Shown piece by piece: positions 1 through 11,800 of a DNA stretch of 64,000 nt (positions within the stretch are counted from its first letter, which is position 1; the number at the start of each line of letters is the position of its first letter). Below the pieces are notes generated by a model. The model was not told the DNA's origin. It saw only the letters and a list, made by a program, of their open reading frames with translations, and searched no databases. The position numbers and the translations under genes were made by a program. The stretch comes from Theodoxus fluviatilis (taxonomy: Eukaryota > Mollusca > Gastropoda > Cycloneritida > Neritidae), in the NCBI GenBank assembly GCA_034096865.1, contig JAWQFJ010001222.1, positions 5,001 through 69,000 on the forward strand, given 5' to 3'.

Positions 1-1961
1 ACCGAGCGTTAGGGACGCGAGACAAGAGCTGATGGGTGACCAGGTAGCCGGACGGAACAGGTAGCTCTCCAGTACTGTCTTCGGTCATTGCAGCCAATAC
101 TGCTACCCCAGGCGGGTTTCCCAGGACTACTGATATGCAATCCAAAGCAGTCCGAAGGGCGTTTCCGGTACTATTCAAAACTGAAATCATACAGGAGTCA
201 AGACGAAAAAGAACACAGTGTCTGGTTTAGGAAACGGACTACTGACAAAAACTGACTGACTGGACGTTGCATTTAATTGCGGTGATCACTTTGAAAAGAC
301 CGGAAACGTGTTTTACATTGCTTTGGATGGCTATTTCAATGCCTGGGTAAACGTGACAGAGGAGCCCACGAAAGCCCTTCCAGGATCGACTGAAGAGCCA
401 GCTCAGTGCGGCTGGTATCCCAGAGGAAGACTGGGAAAGCACTGCCAAAGACGGGGACAGCTGGAGGGCACTGTCAAGCAACACAACACACTGAAAAATT
501 ACACCAACAAAACTGGCTCTCCCGGTGGCTGTAACCGAGAACTTGGAGAGCTAGAAAAACCACTTTTCAACTAAGGTCATGTTTGAAATTTCGGGGCAAG
601 GTGACTTTTACCCTTTGCTCTGCTACGTTTCCCCCTGTTTAACTGTAAAATTAACAAGGGTTAACCTACGAGATTTTCAGCCCACCTCTCCACCCTTCGG
701 TTTGAATTCTTCGCAGTGCTAGCTCCTTGCTGATGGCTCAGGTACACCATGAAAAACCCCATAGAACACAACTTGTTTATTCATGACCCTAGAAACATGT
801 TCAACCTTGGTCTCTGTCAAGTGGCAAAATGCTAAAATTGCTTTCCATCAAGAACTTATAAAAGACACAAAAATGTTAATGAGTTGCTCTCTCAATCATT
901 CTCATGAGCTTTATGTCACGCACTGGCTTACATGTCAATCAAATTAAAGCATCCTAACACAAATACTGTAAGTCATAACAAGGACTCAAGTTTTCAAGGA
1001 AAATATTTTTTATTTTGTTAGTTGATAAAAATTTGACATAAAGGAAGAGGCTTTAACATCTCAACAAGGTGATAGTGAGAAATGCATCGCAAACAAAGCC
1101 ACTTTGGCTGTATTCAGAAACATCCAGCATCCACTCACTCACGCCTCCACATCCACAACAGCAACACCACACACCTGTCCTGAGCTGCTTGAGGCACGCT
1201 AAGTAGACTAGAAGCTAATGCAAAGCTATAACTAAATGCCATGGCAATGTTCGCTCTGTTGGACTACCACTCTGACAAGGTATTGTCTCTGTGGTATGAT
1301 TAGGCCAATAACAAATATGGGCAATGCAGAAACTAATGCAGTAATAATGGCTATAATGGCAGCAGAAGACATCTTGGACATGGCTTAAGGAAAATCTCAC
1401 TGTAAACTTCTGTTGAGATTAAATGAGGGGAGAGGGGAAAAAAGGACTCATAAAATGCATTGAAATGGCAGCCAAAATAAGTTTTGTGGGATTCTAGAGT
1501 ATGCAGCCATTTTCCACTTGGCAACCAGTCAAACTTAAGTCTTCCTTGTGATCAAATGTCAAAGCACAAGAAATGGAAAACAGTGAACTTGAATGACACA
1601 TCAAGACGTTTGGCAATGCTTCTGCTTCATTCCACAAGTAGCACCAATAGCACCCTGTGAGATAACAAGAATGAATCCAAAGTCACTTTCACCCCAACAC
1701 AAACATCAGGAAGACATGGCGGCCTTAGAGCATACAGCAGATGGTGCTGAGATGAGTGATGCAATTTGTACATTTCTGTCATGACATGGAATGGTTTATT
1801 ACAGATAAAGTAGTACAAAATGTACTTAAAACCCCCTTTTGCTTTAACTGCAATCTCAGAATGGCCTCTCAATTAAGTATGGCATGGTTTGAACTTCACT
1901 TTTTTATTATTAACATTTTGTTCTGTGGCACATTTCATTCATTAGGTATACACTATGCAGG

Positions 1962-1963
<2 letters not shown>
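1..1963. other. No confident gene; intergenic DNA
   Basis: I see no recognisable protein, no exon with flanking splice sites that matches a family, and no RNA gene. The first 600 bases are less AT-rich than the next kilobase. An 88-codon open frame (308-574, plus strand) has no motif or family that I recognise and no strong reason to be called a gene. From about 750 onward the DNA is AT-rich, with no long frames. Confidence 0.5.
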
Positions 1964-2046
<83 letters not shown>

Positions 2047-2057
2047 GAGAGAGAGAC

Positions 2058-2088
<31 letters not shown>

Positions 2089-2089
2089 A
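1964..2089. repeat. (GA)n microsatellite, ~125 bp
   Basis: Nearly pure GA dinucleotide repeat, with a few CA interruptions in its last 50 bases. The Arg-Glu and Ser-Leu open frames that cross it are artefacts of the repeat. Confidence 0.97.
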
Positions 2090-2570
2090 TCTCACAAGAC
2101 TTAGCAAACCTTTGATTCCTGAGTAAGATGAAACCCCAAAAATTACCCAAAACTGTAAGCCTTCAGAATATCATTGCTCTCAACCTACAGTTGAAAAACA
2201 GTTATTGGTATCCTAATAAAAGACATGATATTCATCAACTAATGTCTGTATACGGCATGAAACATCTCCATTCTCAAAACATTTAGTTTACCGGTCTCAG
2301 TAAGAGCAAATTACATAAAATGTAAGCATGAAAAATTAACATAGTTTGCAGTTTTCATTAGAATAAGCAGAGTGAAAGACCATTTCTGAGTATTACCAGT
2401 TTGCCTGCTGAGTCAAACATGCCCTTAAAAGTCAGAGCAATAGGCAAGAGAAAGCATAATAAAACATGGACAGAACTTTAGTTCTCAATCTCACCAGGTG
2501 CTCAATTAGGTAACCACAAAAGGTTCAAAGAGGAAAACAGCTCATTGATTTCTTAATTTCTTTTTCAAAA

Positions 2571-2610
2571 GGAGAGAAAGAAAGAAAGAAATAATGAAAG
2601 AAAGAAAGAC
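2571..2610. repeat. Short (GAAA)n microsatellite
   Basis: Imperfect AAAG/GAAA tetranucleotide repeat, interrupted once in the middle. Confidence 0.85.
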
Positions 2611-5600
2611 AGGAAAGCATGCAAGGAAATCCAAAACACAAGAAAATCAGTATACTACGACATCCAAATTATCATTTTCTAGGCAAAGAAACTTGTGCAA
2701 GCAACACAAAAATTACAGTACAAAATCAATCAAATGAAATGGAGAAAGGTTTCACTGTTAAGATAAAAAGAACAGCATAGGCTAAGCTAGACAACATCAA
2801 CTTTCACTAACTATTCTAACACTTCAATAAATTTCCCATAACCACACTAAAAGGCCAGAAAAACAAAGACAGTGAAAACCCTAGTGCCATTTTAAGTTCA
2901 GTAAGGCAGGGAGTGAATTACTGAGATATTTCAAGTCTCAGGACATTTGAGCACAACTAGCTGTCATGACTGTGGAGATCATGACTGAGATATGGAGGAT
3001 GGACACTGGCAAAGATGGGATAATTCCTTTCTCTACACACTCCTCTTCTGAAACTGTGATAGGTGGAAAAAACAGTCTTGGAAGTTCACAGATAGAAAAG
3101 ATCATGCCATTTTCAATGACATGGTTTCTGCACAAAAAACCTTGTTCAAGAGACTACACAAGGCAGGTAAGTCATGTACCAATACTGAGCCAATCAAGTT
3201 TCATTTCCTTTGTCAAGAAGAAAACATCATCAGTGTTAGAATTTATCAATTCATTGATATTAGTTTATCATGCTCCATCATACATATATATGATTATCAA
3301 TAAAATTTAATATAAACAGGCCATTTAAAACCAAGATTTCTTCTCCTCAACACTTTTTTACTTTCCTCAACCCATCAAATTGAATCAAGTAATGTATCAC
3401 AGCCAGTACTTAGTGACGATGTGGAAAAGCAATGTTATGGAAGATAAATAATGTGACATGAACCACTTTTGCTCACTCCTGTAATACCTTCCTTCAACAA
3501 ACAATATGTTTTAAAAAAATCATAATAATTACATAAACAAATGCAGTCTTTAACAAATGTTTTAGAATATGTATAATGTACAATGTGCTTAAGAGGGTTA
3601 AAATTCCAAGCACTAATTTTGAATTTAAATTTGTGCAGACTAAGAATTTACTATATTTTATATGCTACATAAACATTGCATATATACATAAATATACACA
3701 AAATAGAACAGTCTCCACAAAAAATGTTTGGCGCAAGTTTCAATAATCACATATAAACTCCAAGATGTAGTTTATGGCACAAGGGTTTAAAAAGTGTGAC
3801 TATACGAACACAGACTTAAGAACTGTGTATAACTCACCACAATTCCTCAAATCATTTCCTTGAGACTTGAACATCTTCTATTCATTATATTTGGTTTGTC
3901 TATCAATGAACAATGTATTACTGACAAAATTTTGTACACATGTTCAGATAATTCCGGCACTTATCCTGCATGGATAAAGAGCCAATCACAACAGCTCTCT
4001 GTTGTGGTCTACTTAACAAATCCATTCCTTCCATTGAATACATGTGAAGAAAATTACTTTATTTCTACATGACAAACCATTCCTATGTTAAGTGATTCTC
4101 TTATTTTTGGATTTTGTTCTTTTTTCTCAGCAGATGATCTACCACATTTCATGGTATCTCACTGCCTGCAGATGCACTTGGCAGTTTTGCCAACAGATGA
4201 ATGTAACAGAGGCTGTTGTTTCACTTGCCTCTTTCAGGAAGACAACCTTACCATATGTGTATTCATTACACTCAGAGTTACTCTCAGGGTATTCAGCACA
4301 TCTCTCTGATAAGAGCAGGAGTATCTATGGGTGTGACTGAAGACCAATTACAACAGAGACATCACTGGGCAGCTGACAGCTGGAGTATTTGCCAATGATA
4401 ATGTTCCACAAATAACTGCCCCACACCTAATGTTTCTCCATCAAACTGAAGCTCTCCACGGGTCTTTTTGAGTCCATACATATTGAAGGTCTTGGGCATA
4501 TAGGCACTTGAAAAGAACATTCCATCATGAAAAACCCACTGCAAAATGGAATTCCCTCCCTATCCCTGACATTATGTTGGGAAGACTTTGATCTGACTCA
4601 TTTCTTTATTATATTGATTTCTACCAGTAGCTAAACTTTAGATCCAGGAGACAAAAAACTTTTAACTTTGTCATTTCACCTGTTTCTCCTTGAGATTTAT
4701 TACTGAAAAGTTATGTTACTATCAAAGTGAACCTTTCACAACTGATAGAGGTACTTATTCCAAGGGGTTTTTGAGGGGAAATAACTACTTCACTATTACC
4801 TATCAAGGCTACTTCTAATTATACTGCAGGAAACATTTTTATAACTCTAACTGGAAAAAGGTCAGTATGTTTAAAACAAATTACATGTGCTCCTCAAAAT
4901 CATCCCAAAATTAAACAAAACCAAGCAAATTGCAAAGAAAACCAACAAAATAAAAATACTACTACTCTCAGTATTAGAGGGTGTGTAAGGCTTAATTATC
5001 AAGTTGTTTCTGCATGCTCTTTATCAATTACTCTCTTTACAATTAAGTATGTGAAGCCATCCAATCTTCCAATAGTGTTAAGAGTAACAATAATGAGGTG
5101 GAGGGGTGGATTGTGGGGCGGGGGATTAGGGAAATAAAAAGATGAAATGAGACAAGAGCAAGCAGAGGAACAAGCACACATTTCATTGACAAGCTCCCTT
5201 CAGCTTGGCAGGCACACAAGTTCATCCAAGTTAATTTGGTAAGACTTGAATACAATGGCATGGAAAATACCTGTCATCCTTCTTAATTCATACACATTGA
5301 CAATGGTCTTCTAAGTACAGGGGTGTCCACCATGCAGAACAAGTCAGACACACACAGAGATCCAGGTACCACCCAGAAAACATGGTCTCCAAGACATCCA
5401 CTGCAAGTTTCAAGCTTGACACAGCAGCTGCCTCATGAAGTAATGCTCTCCTGCAAAGGTCTGTAGTCAGTTGAGATTGGAAGACTTTAAACCAGGTGAC
5501 ACTTTCCACTGGGTTTACTTTAGGTTCCTCACATGTCCCTCCAGGGTAGTTTCTAAAACCTGCATATTTTTGAGGCAGACAACCAATGCCTCTGTTCCGT

Positions 5601-5625
5601 TATTCAGCCATGACGTTCACACAAC
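2611..5625. other. No gene seen; AT-rich DNA downstream of PLK4
   Basis: AT-rich sequence without exons that I can support on either strand. It lies downstream of the PLK4 stop codon, so part may be a long 3' UTR. Several TTTATT words (AATAAA on the minus strand, for example near 4604) would allow this, but nothing in the sequence decides between them. Confidence 0.45.
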
Positions 5626-5631
5626 TTTATT
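5626..5631 (-). terminator. Candidate poly(A) signal for PLK4
   Basis: AATAAA on the minus strand, about 1.45 kb past the PLK4 stop codon and followed on that strand by a G/T-containing stretch. Other AATAAA words lie further downstream, so this is only one candidate end. Confidence 0.3.
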
Positions 5632-7084
5632 TGTGGGTAGAAGGGTTTTTCATTTGACTGAAGTTGTGAAGGCTGTGAGGCTGATGTGAAAATCACAAAG
5701 GTACATACCACAAACTCATAAAAAGATCCACTGTAGAATTCCAAAATGCTGCTAGTTTTTTGCAGACAGAAACAAATCGATTTAAAAGAGCCCTCACATA
5801 TTGACTTGTATAAAAGCAGCTTACTTTGTTGCATTTGGACAAGAAACCTATATCTCCTTCTTATCCTTGAATGATGTGTAATCATCAGTTCTCCATGAAA
5901 AGAGTTACTGAATTTTCCTCATCTCTTTTTAGATAGAATAAGAGTTGTCAATTTGGAAAAATCTGTTGTTTGAAATCCAAGATGCCTTAGTTCAAAAACA
6001 CATCGCTGCATACCTCCTAATGAAGAACTGATCAAGATTAATATAGAGATTTGTCAAGCCATCTCTTGTGGAAACAGAGCTGGAAACATATGTACAGTGA
6101 ATAGAAAAGCAGGCAGTAGAAGAGTGATAACAGGATCTATCTTGTCGAGATCAAGAAATCATCACAACGTATCACACACATGGTGATGATGTTTGAAGAA
6201 GAGCTAAAAGGTGTATCTTACAAGCTGCAAGATAACTTACATGTGGTCTTACAAAGAACAGTATGACACACAAGGTGTTGATGATGAAATGGGTGCCAGT
6301 CATCCGCCATTCACAGTCAATGACACAATGCACTGCTCAGTCCCTGAGGAATGAATACTGGCACCCAAAGTGCCCGGTGCTTTGACCGAGCTGTAGTCTT
6401 GTTGCTTTTGTGCAGGTCTAGGACCCGTCTCTCTTCATTTGCTGCCTGTACAGAGCTGGATGATGGCTGGAACACTCTAGTTCCTCTTTACACATGTACA
6501 CACTTCTGACACTCCAGAAGTTCCTTTGTGCCACTCTGCTGGGCTGTGCCTCACTTGAGTTGCTCAGCCTGGCCCCCACTGGGAGCAGCAGAGGTGGTGT
6601 GGAAGAGCTGAATCATCATTGGTGTTGCACTGCTGCATTCTGTCAGTGCCAGCTGTAGAGTGGAAGGGCCCCATTTCAGGGAACCACTTCCAAGCTGGTA
6701 TCTTGACTTCAGAGCACAAACTGGCCTGTCGTCATTCTCGACTTCCCAGTCGGCTGTAACCTTCTCTGGACTCCTTGCTAAGTCACTAGTCACCACTCAA
6801 CAAGGATTGAAAGCCCAGAGTTAACTCCCACTCCAAACACATCACCAAGGAACCTTGGGTTGCAGATGGGAATGCAAGGAACTTCACAGTGTCCTTGTCC
6901 TCTTCAGTCGTTCTTCCAGGCCAACTGTCAGGAATGTTGGTCAGAGTTTGCACTGGAGATGAAGTTCATGAGTCCTCTGACAGCTCCATCACGTGCGAGA
7001 CATACTTTCAGGATGCCTGGTATCAATGGTGAGTATCAGTGAGTTGTCTTGGTAAGCCGCTGCCCCAAGAGCCTGAAAATCCCA
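5632..7084 (-). other. Probable 3' UTR of PLK4
   Basis: Sequence between the PLK4 stop codon (7085-7087) and the first AATAAA on the minus strand. It has no coding exon I recognise. That it is untranslated mRNA is inferred from position only. Confidence 0.4.
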
Positions 7085-7214
7085 TCACCTGTGTACAGGG
7101 TGGGAGGAGGTAGACACCTGGGACGAGGCCTTGGCCCTCAGACACTGCAGGATGGACGGCACCAGCTCCAGCTTGCCTCGCACTAGCTCTGGAAGACTGT
7201 CAGCCTGCTGGAAC
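7085..7214 (-). CDS. PLK4: PLK4 exon 20: C-terminus and stop
   Basis: Residues 984-1025 ending SSHPVHR and TGA. The [19 protein letters not shown] segment is the C-terminal helix of polo box 3 (human LPDYIKQKLQCLSSILL). Confidence 0.93.
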
Positions 7215-8687
7215 CTGCAACAGCAAGGCACAGGTATTTTTTTTGTGTACAGAGACTTTTCATCCATTTCTGGGGCTTGAAATGCTTTTTATATTCCCCC
7301 CCCCCCCCCCCACTCATGTGAACTATTTCTACAAGAAATCATAAAAACTATGAAAATGCTGTATGAAAGCTGCAAACAAGATGCTATTAAATGGACAGAA
7401 TGGATTGATTCAAACTTATGACTTTCAAGTCACAAATTAACAACAGTGACAGGAAAGTATATGTACATTTTTAAAATTTCATACAAACCTTTGATTTCAA
7501 AGATGAGACATAGCAAATATGATTAGCTTTGGTCTGAGCAATCCACTTAACAAATGTATTATGTAACTATCCATGAATGGCTATGATGTTGTTCTTACCT
7601 CCTGACACTCCCCATCTGGTCGATGTGAATGACAGTGGAAACTTTGGACTTTACTCCAAGCTGTGTTCCATCATTGAACTTCACCCAGATGTCCCCATTC
7701 ACATGCTGCAGGAGAGACGAGTCATTTCTCAAGGTGATGTCTCCATTAACAATTTGGTACATATGTACACACACTCAAATGCACACACACACACACACAC
7801 ACACCACACACACATTTTATATTTTAGTCAACATCTATCAATCCAACACAACAGAATTAAAAGCCATGATAATAAAATCATGGTGGGTGCAATACCTCAG
7901 TTTCTTCATGAATGTCAGATCAATCACAGAGCACAACAAATTCAGCAATCTCCCCATTACAAAGTTCATGTGAAACTGCATATTCAATTAACTTCATTGT
8001 TGCTATCATCAGGTCATTATCACCATTATCGTCTTTGTTGTTGTTGTCATTACCCACCTGAGAAGCCCAGCCGATGTTTGGGACAAAGGCCTGCCTAAGG
8101 ATTTCATTGGCTCCAGTCTGATCCCCACTGCCCTCTGATGAACTCTGGCTGGCTGCCTGGGTGTGGGAGGTCACATTGACCTGAGAGGTTGAGGCCACCT
8201 GAGGGGTCATAGGTGCTTTTGAGGTCAAGGGCAACTGAGAGGCCAAGGCAGGGTGAGAGCTCAAGGTAAAGTTGTAGGGCTCAGCAGGCCTGTGGACCTG
8301 TGACCCCACTGTCATGTGACTCAGCACAGTCCCATCAAAGGAGGCCATCTGGAAAGGAGCACAAGGCAAGTTGCTGGTTTGCTCTAACTGGAAAATGATA
8401 ATTGATATGCTTCCATGCATTCATTTACTGAAAGAAACTTTCACTACACTAAGTGCTCAAAAAGGTATTTCATTGAAGATACCTGGAGATAATGAGACAG
8501 TATTGTATTATTAACTTCAAATGAAAGCAATTGCATTGAGAAAATATTTTCCCTCCAGGTTTACTGGAGGTCCTCACAGCTTTACCTCTGTGTGTGTGTG
8601 TGTGTGTGTGTGCGTGTGTGTGTGTGTGTCTGTGTGTGTGTGTGTGTGCGTGTGCGTGTGCGTGTGTGTGTGCGTGTGCGTGTGTGT

Positions 8688-8719
<32 letters not shown>

Positions 8720-8720
8720 C

Positions 8721-8804
<84 letters not shown>

Positions 8805-11800
8805 TGTGTGTCTGTCAGTCCCGACAGACCGCAGGGCATGGCATCGGATAACAACTCCTTCCACAGGTCCGCTCGTCCAAAATATGGACTATGTTCCCAT
8901 ATTATATTATGATAGTACATGGTATTGGGGATTGAAAACAACAAAGTTCCCACTTCTATCGCATTTTTAAAACAGTGAAAAATAACTTTTAAAAGTGCGG
9001 ATTTGTATGGCAAGAATTGCCTCCCTTTCGATGCAAAACTATACAGGAGTTACTTCCCGTGACACGTGTAATTTCCACTCAGAAGCAAAATCCAAGGCTT
9101 TTGCCCACGTAATATCGGTAAAAGGCTTGATGTAGTCATTGTTTACATTTTGGAAATGTACTGCACGCACACGCGGCCACTCTGCAGTAAATCTGACCTT
9201 ATTTCGGATTGGCCAAAATTACCAAAATGTGTCACGGGAAGTAACTCCTGTCAAAGACCCTCTACAATAAGATGGTTCATCCGGTCACTTCCGGAGAAAT
9301 TAGGGTCACGCGCGCCACCAAGCGGAAACGGTGTCCCTCGAGTCAAGGAAGCCAACTTCCACATACCGCGTCAGCATAACAATTTACAGTGGATCGTGGA
9401 ATCCTCTTATTGTGAACTTCAATTGAGGGACAGGAAAAAAATTTCACACTAAGCGGAATGTCACATTAAGAGGGTTGATTTCAGTCATACAATGAACTGA
9501 AGGGAAATTAAAAGGTTGTGGCTATTTCAGACACTGACTATAGAGCGAGCGCACTGCTTAATATTACATTACTCGTTCGTCGTACCTCGAGCTTTTTCTG
9601 AACTCATCTATGCGTGTCCACAGAAGTCGTAGTCGTGATTAGCCGGTCAAAAATGTCGACCACGAAGAAGAAATCAAGGAGGTGACCATTGCAGTGCGAA
9701 TAACTGTGTTAACTCGCGCTATCCGTGTCCACAGAAGTCGTTTTTTCGTTTTCCGTGGAAAAATAAAGAGAGGTAAGTAATGATTATATAAATGTGTTTT
9801 GAGCTAAGCGCAATAAAATACAGAACTTGAAGTGTAATCTAAATCTGCTGAACTGGTGGAGGAAGCTTGTGGCTTTTGCTTTTGTAGGTGTGCCGATATT
9901 TGTTTTCGAAAATCTGCTGATTTAGTCACGTCAGCACCTCAGTCTTATTCAGCAGTCTTGATAATGAATGATTCACGTTAGATGATAAATATCGCCTTGA
10001 GGCTTGATCACAATTGAGTGATTCTGAATCAGAGTTGAAGAGTTTTGGCAACTGAATTCATACAATTTTTGTTTGCGAAAATGTTGATGAGTATTAAATT
10101 AATGATGCATGTGGAATTTATTATAGTGAATAATAGTGGCCAAAACATTTCATCGCAATGAATAAACGCAACCGATCATAGCAGGAATGAAAAAAAGGTC
10201 ATAAAGATAAACAAAACTTACAAACACTATGCCGGAAAGCTAGCATAATAAAATGCAAGCACGTAGGTTTTACAAACATGACAGTTGACACATGGCAACT
10301 CGCTTTGTGGAGATGAGCATTATTGAAGTTGAAAACTAGTTATGTAGTTTTCTATTAAATTTGTTGATACAGTGGAGTCCACTTATAGTGAACTCTGTTA
10401 TTGTGGTTTTCCTGTTATTGTGAACAGTTTTTAATTTGGTTGTCTATTTGCACGTGACCGTGTATCTAGTGCCCAGGCTATTTGCACGTGAATGTGTATC
10501 TAGTGACCATGCAGGCTGTTTACACGGCAAGTTATTTTCACCGCAAGCAATACGGAAATCATGAAATCTGCATTTTTTTGGCTTACAATATCTGTTTGTG
10601 TTTCCCTACTACAGTAGATCTATGCAATTCTATAGTAATAAACATAAAATTACACGGCATGAGCCATGACCGTACTCAGTAAATCCTTCTATCTCGCTAC
10701 TATCGCATCGAGCGGCTCGGCCAGCAAAAGTAGGCCTACAGATACTGTGTTTACTTCCTCATTATTCGGGAATGGCTTCTTTGAAAGTTAGTTGGAGTAA
10801 GGTTTTCATGTTTGTCTGATTTAAAATCTCGCATAAAAATTGTCCAAGATGAGTTCAGAAAAAGCTCGAGGTACGACGAACGAGTAATGTAATATTAAGC
10901 AGTGCGCTCGCTCTATAGTCAGTGTCTGAAATAGCCACAACCTTTTAATTTCCCTTCAGTTCATTGTATGACTGAAATCAACCCTCTTAATGTGACATTC
11001 CGCTTAGTGTGAACATTTTTCCTGTCCCTCAATTGAAGTTCACAATAAGAGGATTCCACGATCCACTGTAAATTGTTATGCTGACGCGGTATGTGGAAGT
11101 TGTCTTCCTTGACTCGAGGGACACCGTTTCCGCTTGGGGCGCCACGGTCGGCTCCGTCATCATGTTTTATATAGGCCGAGTGCCGGATGAACCATCTTAT
11201 TGTAGAGGGTCTTTGCTCCTGTATAGTTTTGCATCGAAAGGGAGGCAATCCTTGCCATACAAATCCGCACTTTTAAAAGTTATTTTTCACTGTTTTTAAA
11301 ATGCGATAGAAGTGGGAACTTTGTTGTTTTCAATCCCCAATACCATGTACTATCATAATATAATATGGGAACATAGTCCATATTTTGGACGAGCGGACTT
11401 GAACGATCCGAAGCTACGCCCTGCGGTCTATAAAGGCTGATATCTCAAAAACTACTGGATGGATTTCCTTGACATTTTGCACACTTACTGGAAGTTAGGT
11501 CCGATTGAATGTATCAAATTTGCAGAATCGAGGTTTGAAAAGAAAGTGACTTTTTTACGTTTTGGTGTTGCAAAGAAGGCAAGGGACAGAACTCTGTCCC
11601 AACCCAAAGGAAGTTTTGGCATGTGTGACGTAATCATTTGACGTTGAATAAGTGACGTAATTTCAAGGAGATTGGACATTTTTGAAGGAGAAAGAAGAAT
11701 TTTTTTATCCCTCCAGGTTTACTGAAGGTCCTCACAGCTGTATGGATTAGCTCACTCGGTAGCGCGTCAAATATTTTTTTGTAGCTGGGACATGCTTGGT

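Noticed and set aside
1756..2150. Arg-Glu and Ser-Leu repeat proteins
   Set aside because: Translations of the (GA)n microsatellite in several frames; the same applies at 23282-23872 and 51114-51698.
7577..8098. 173-codon plus-strand frame
   Set aside because: Antisense of PLK4 exons 18-19 plus intron and a CA repeat; no family match.
8521..9013. Cys-Val and Thr-His repeat proteins
   Set aside because: Translations of the (TG)n tract.
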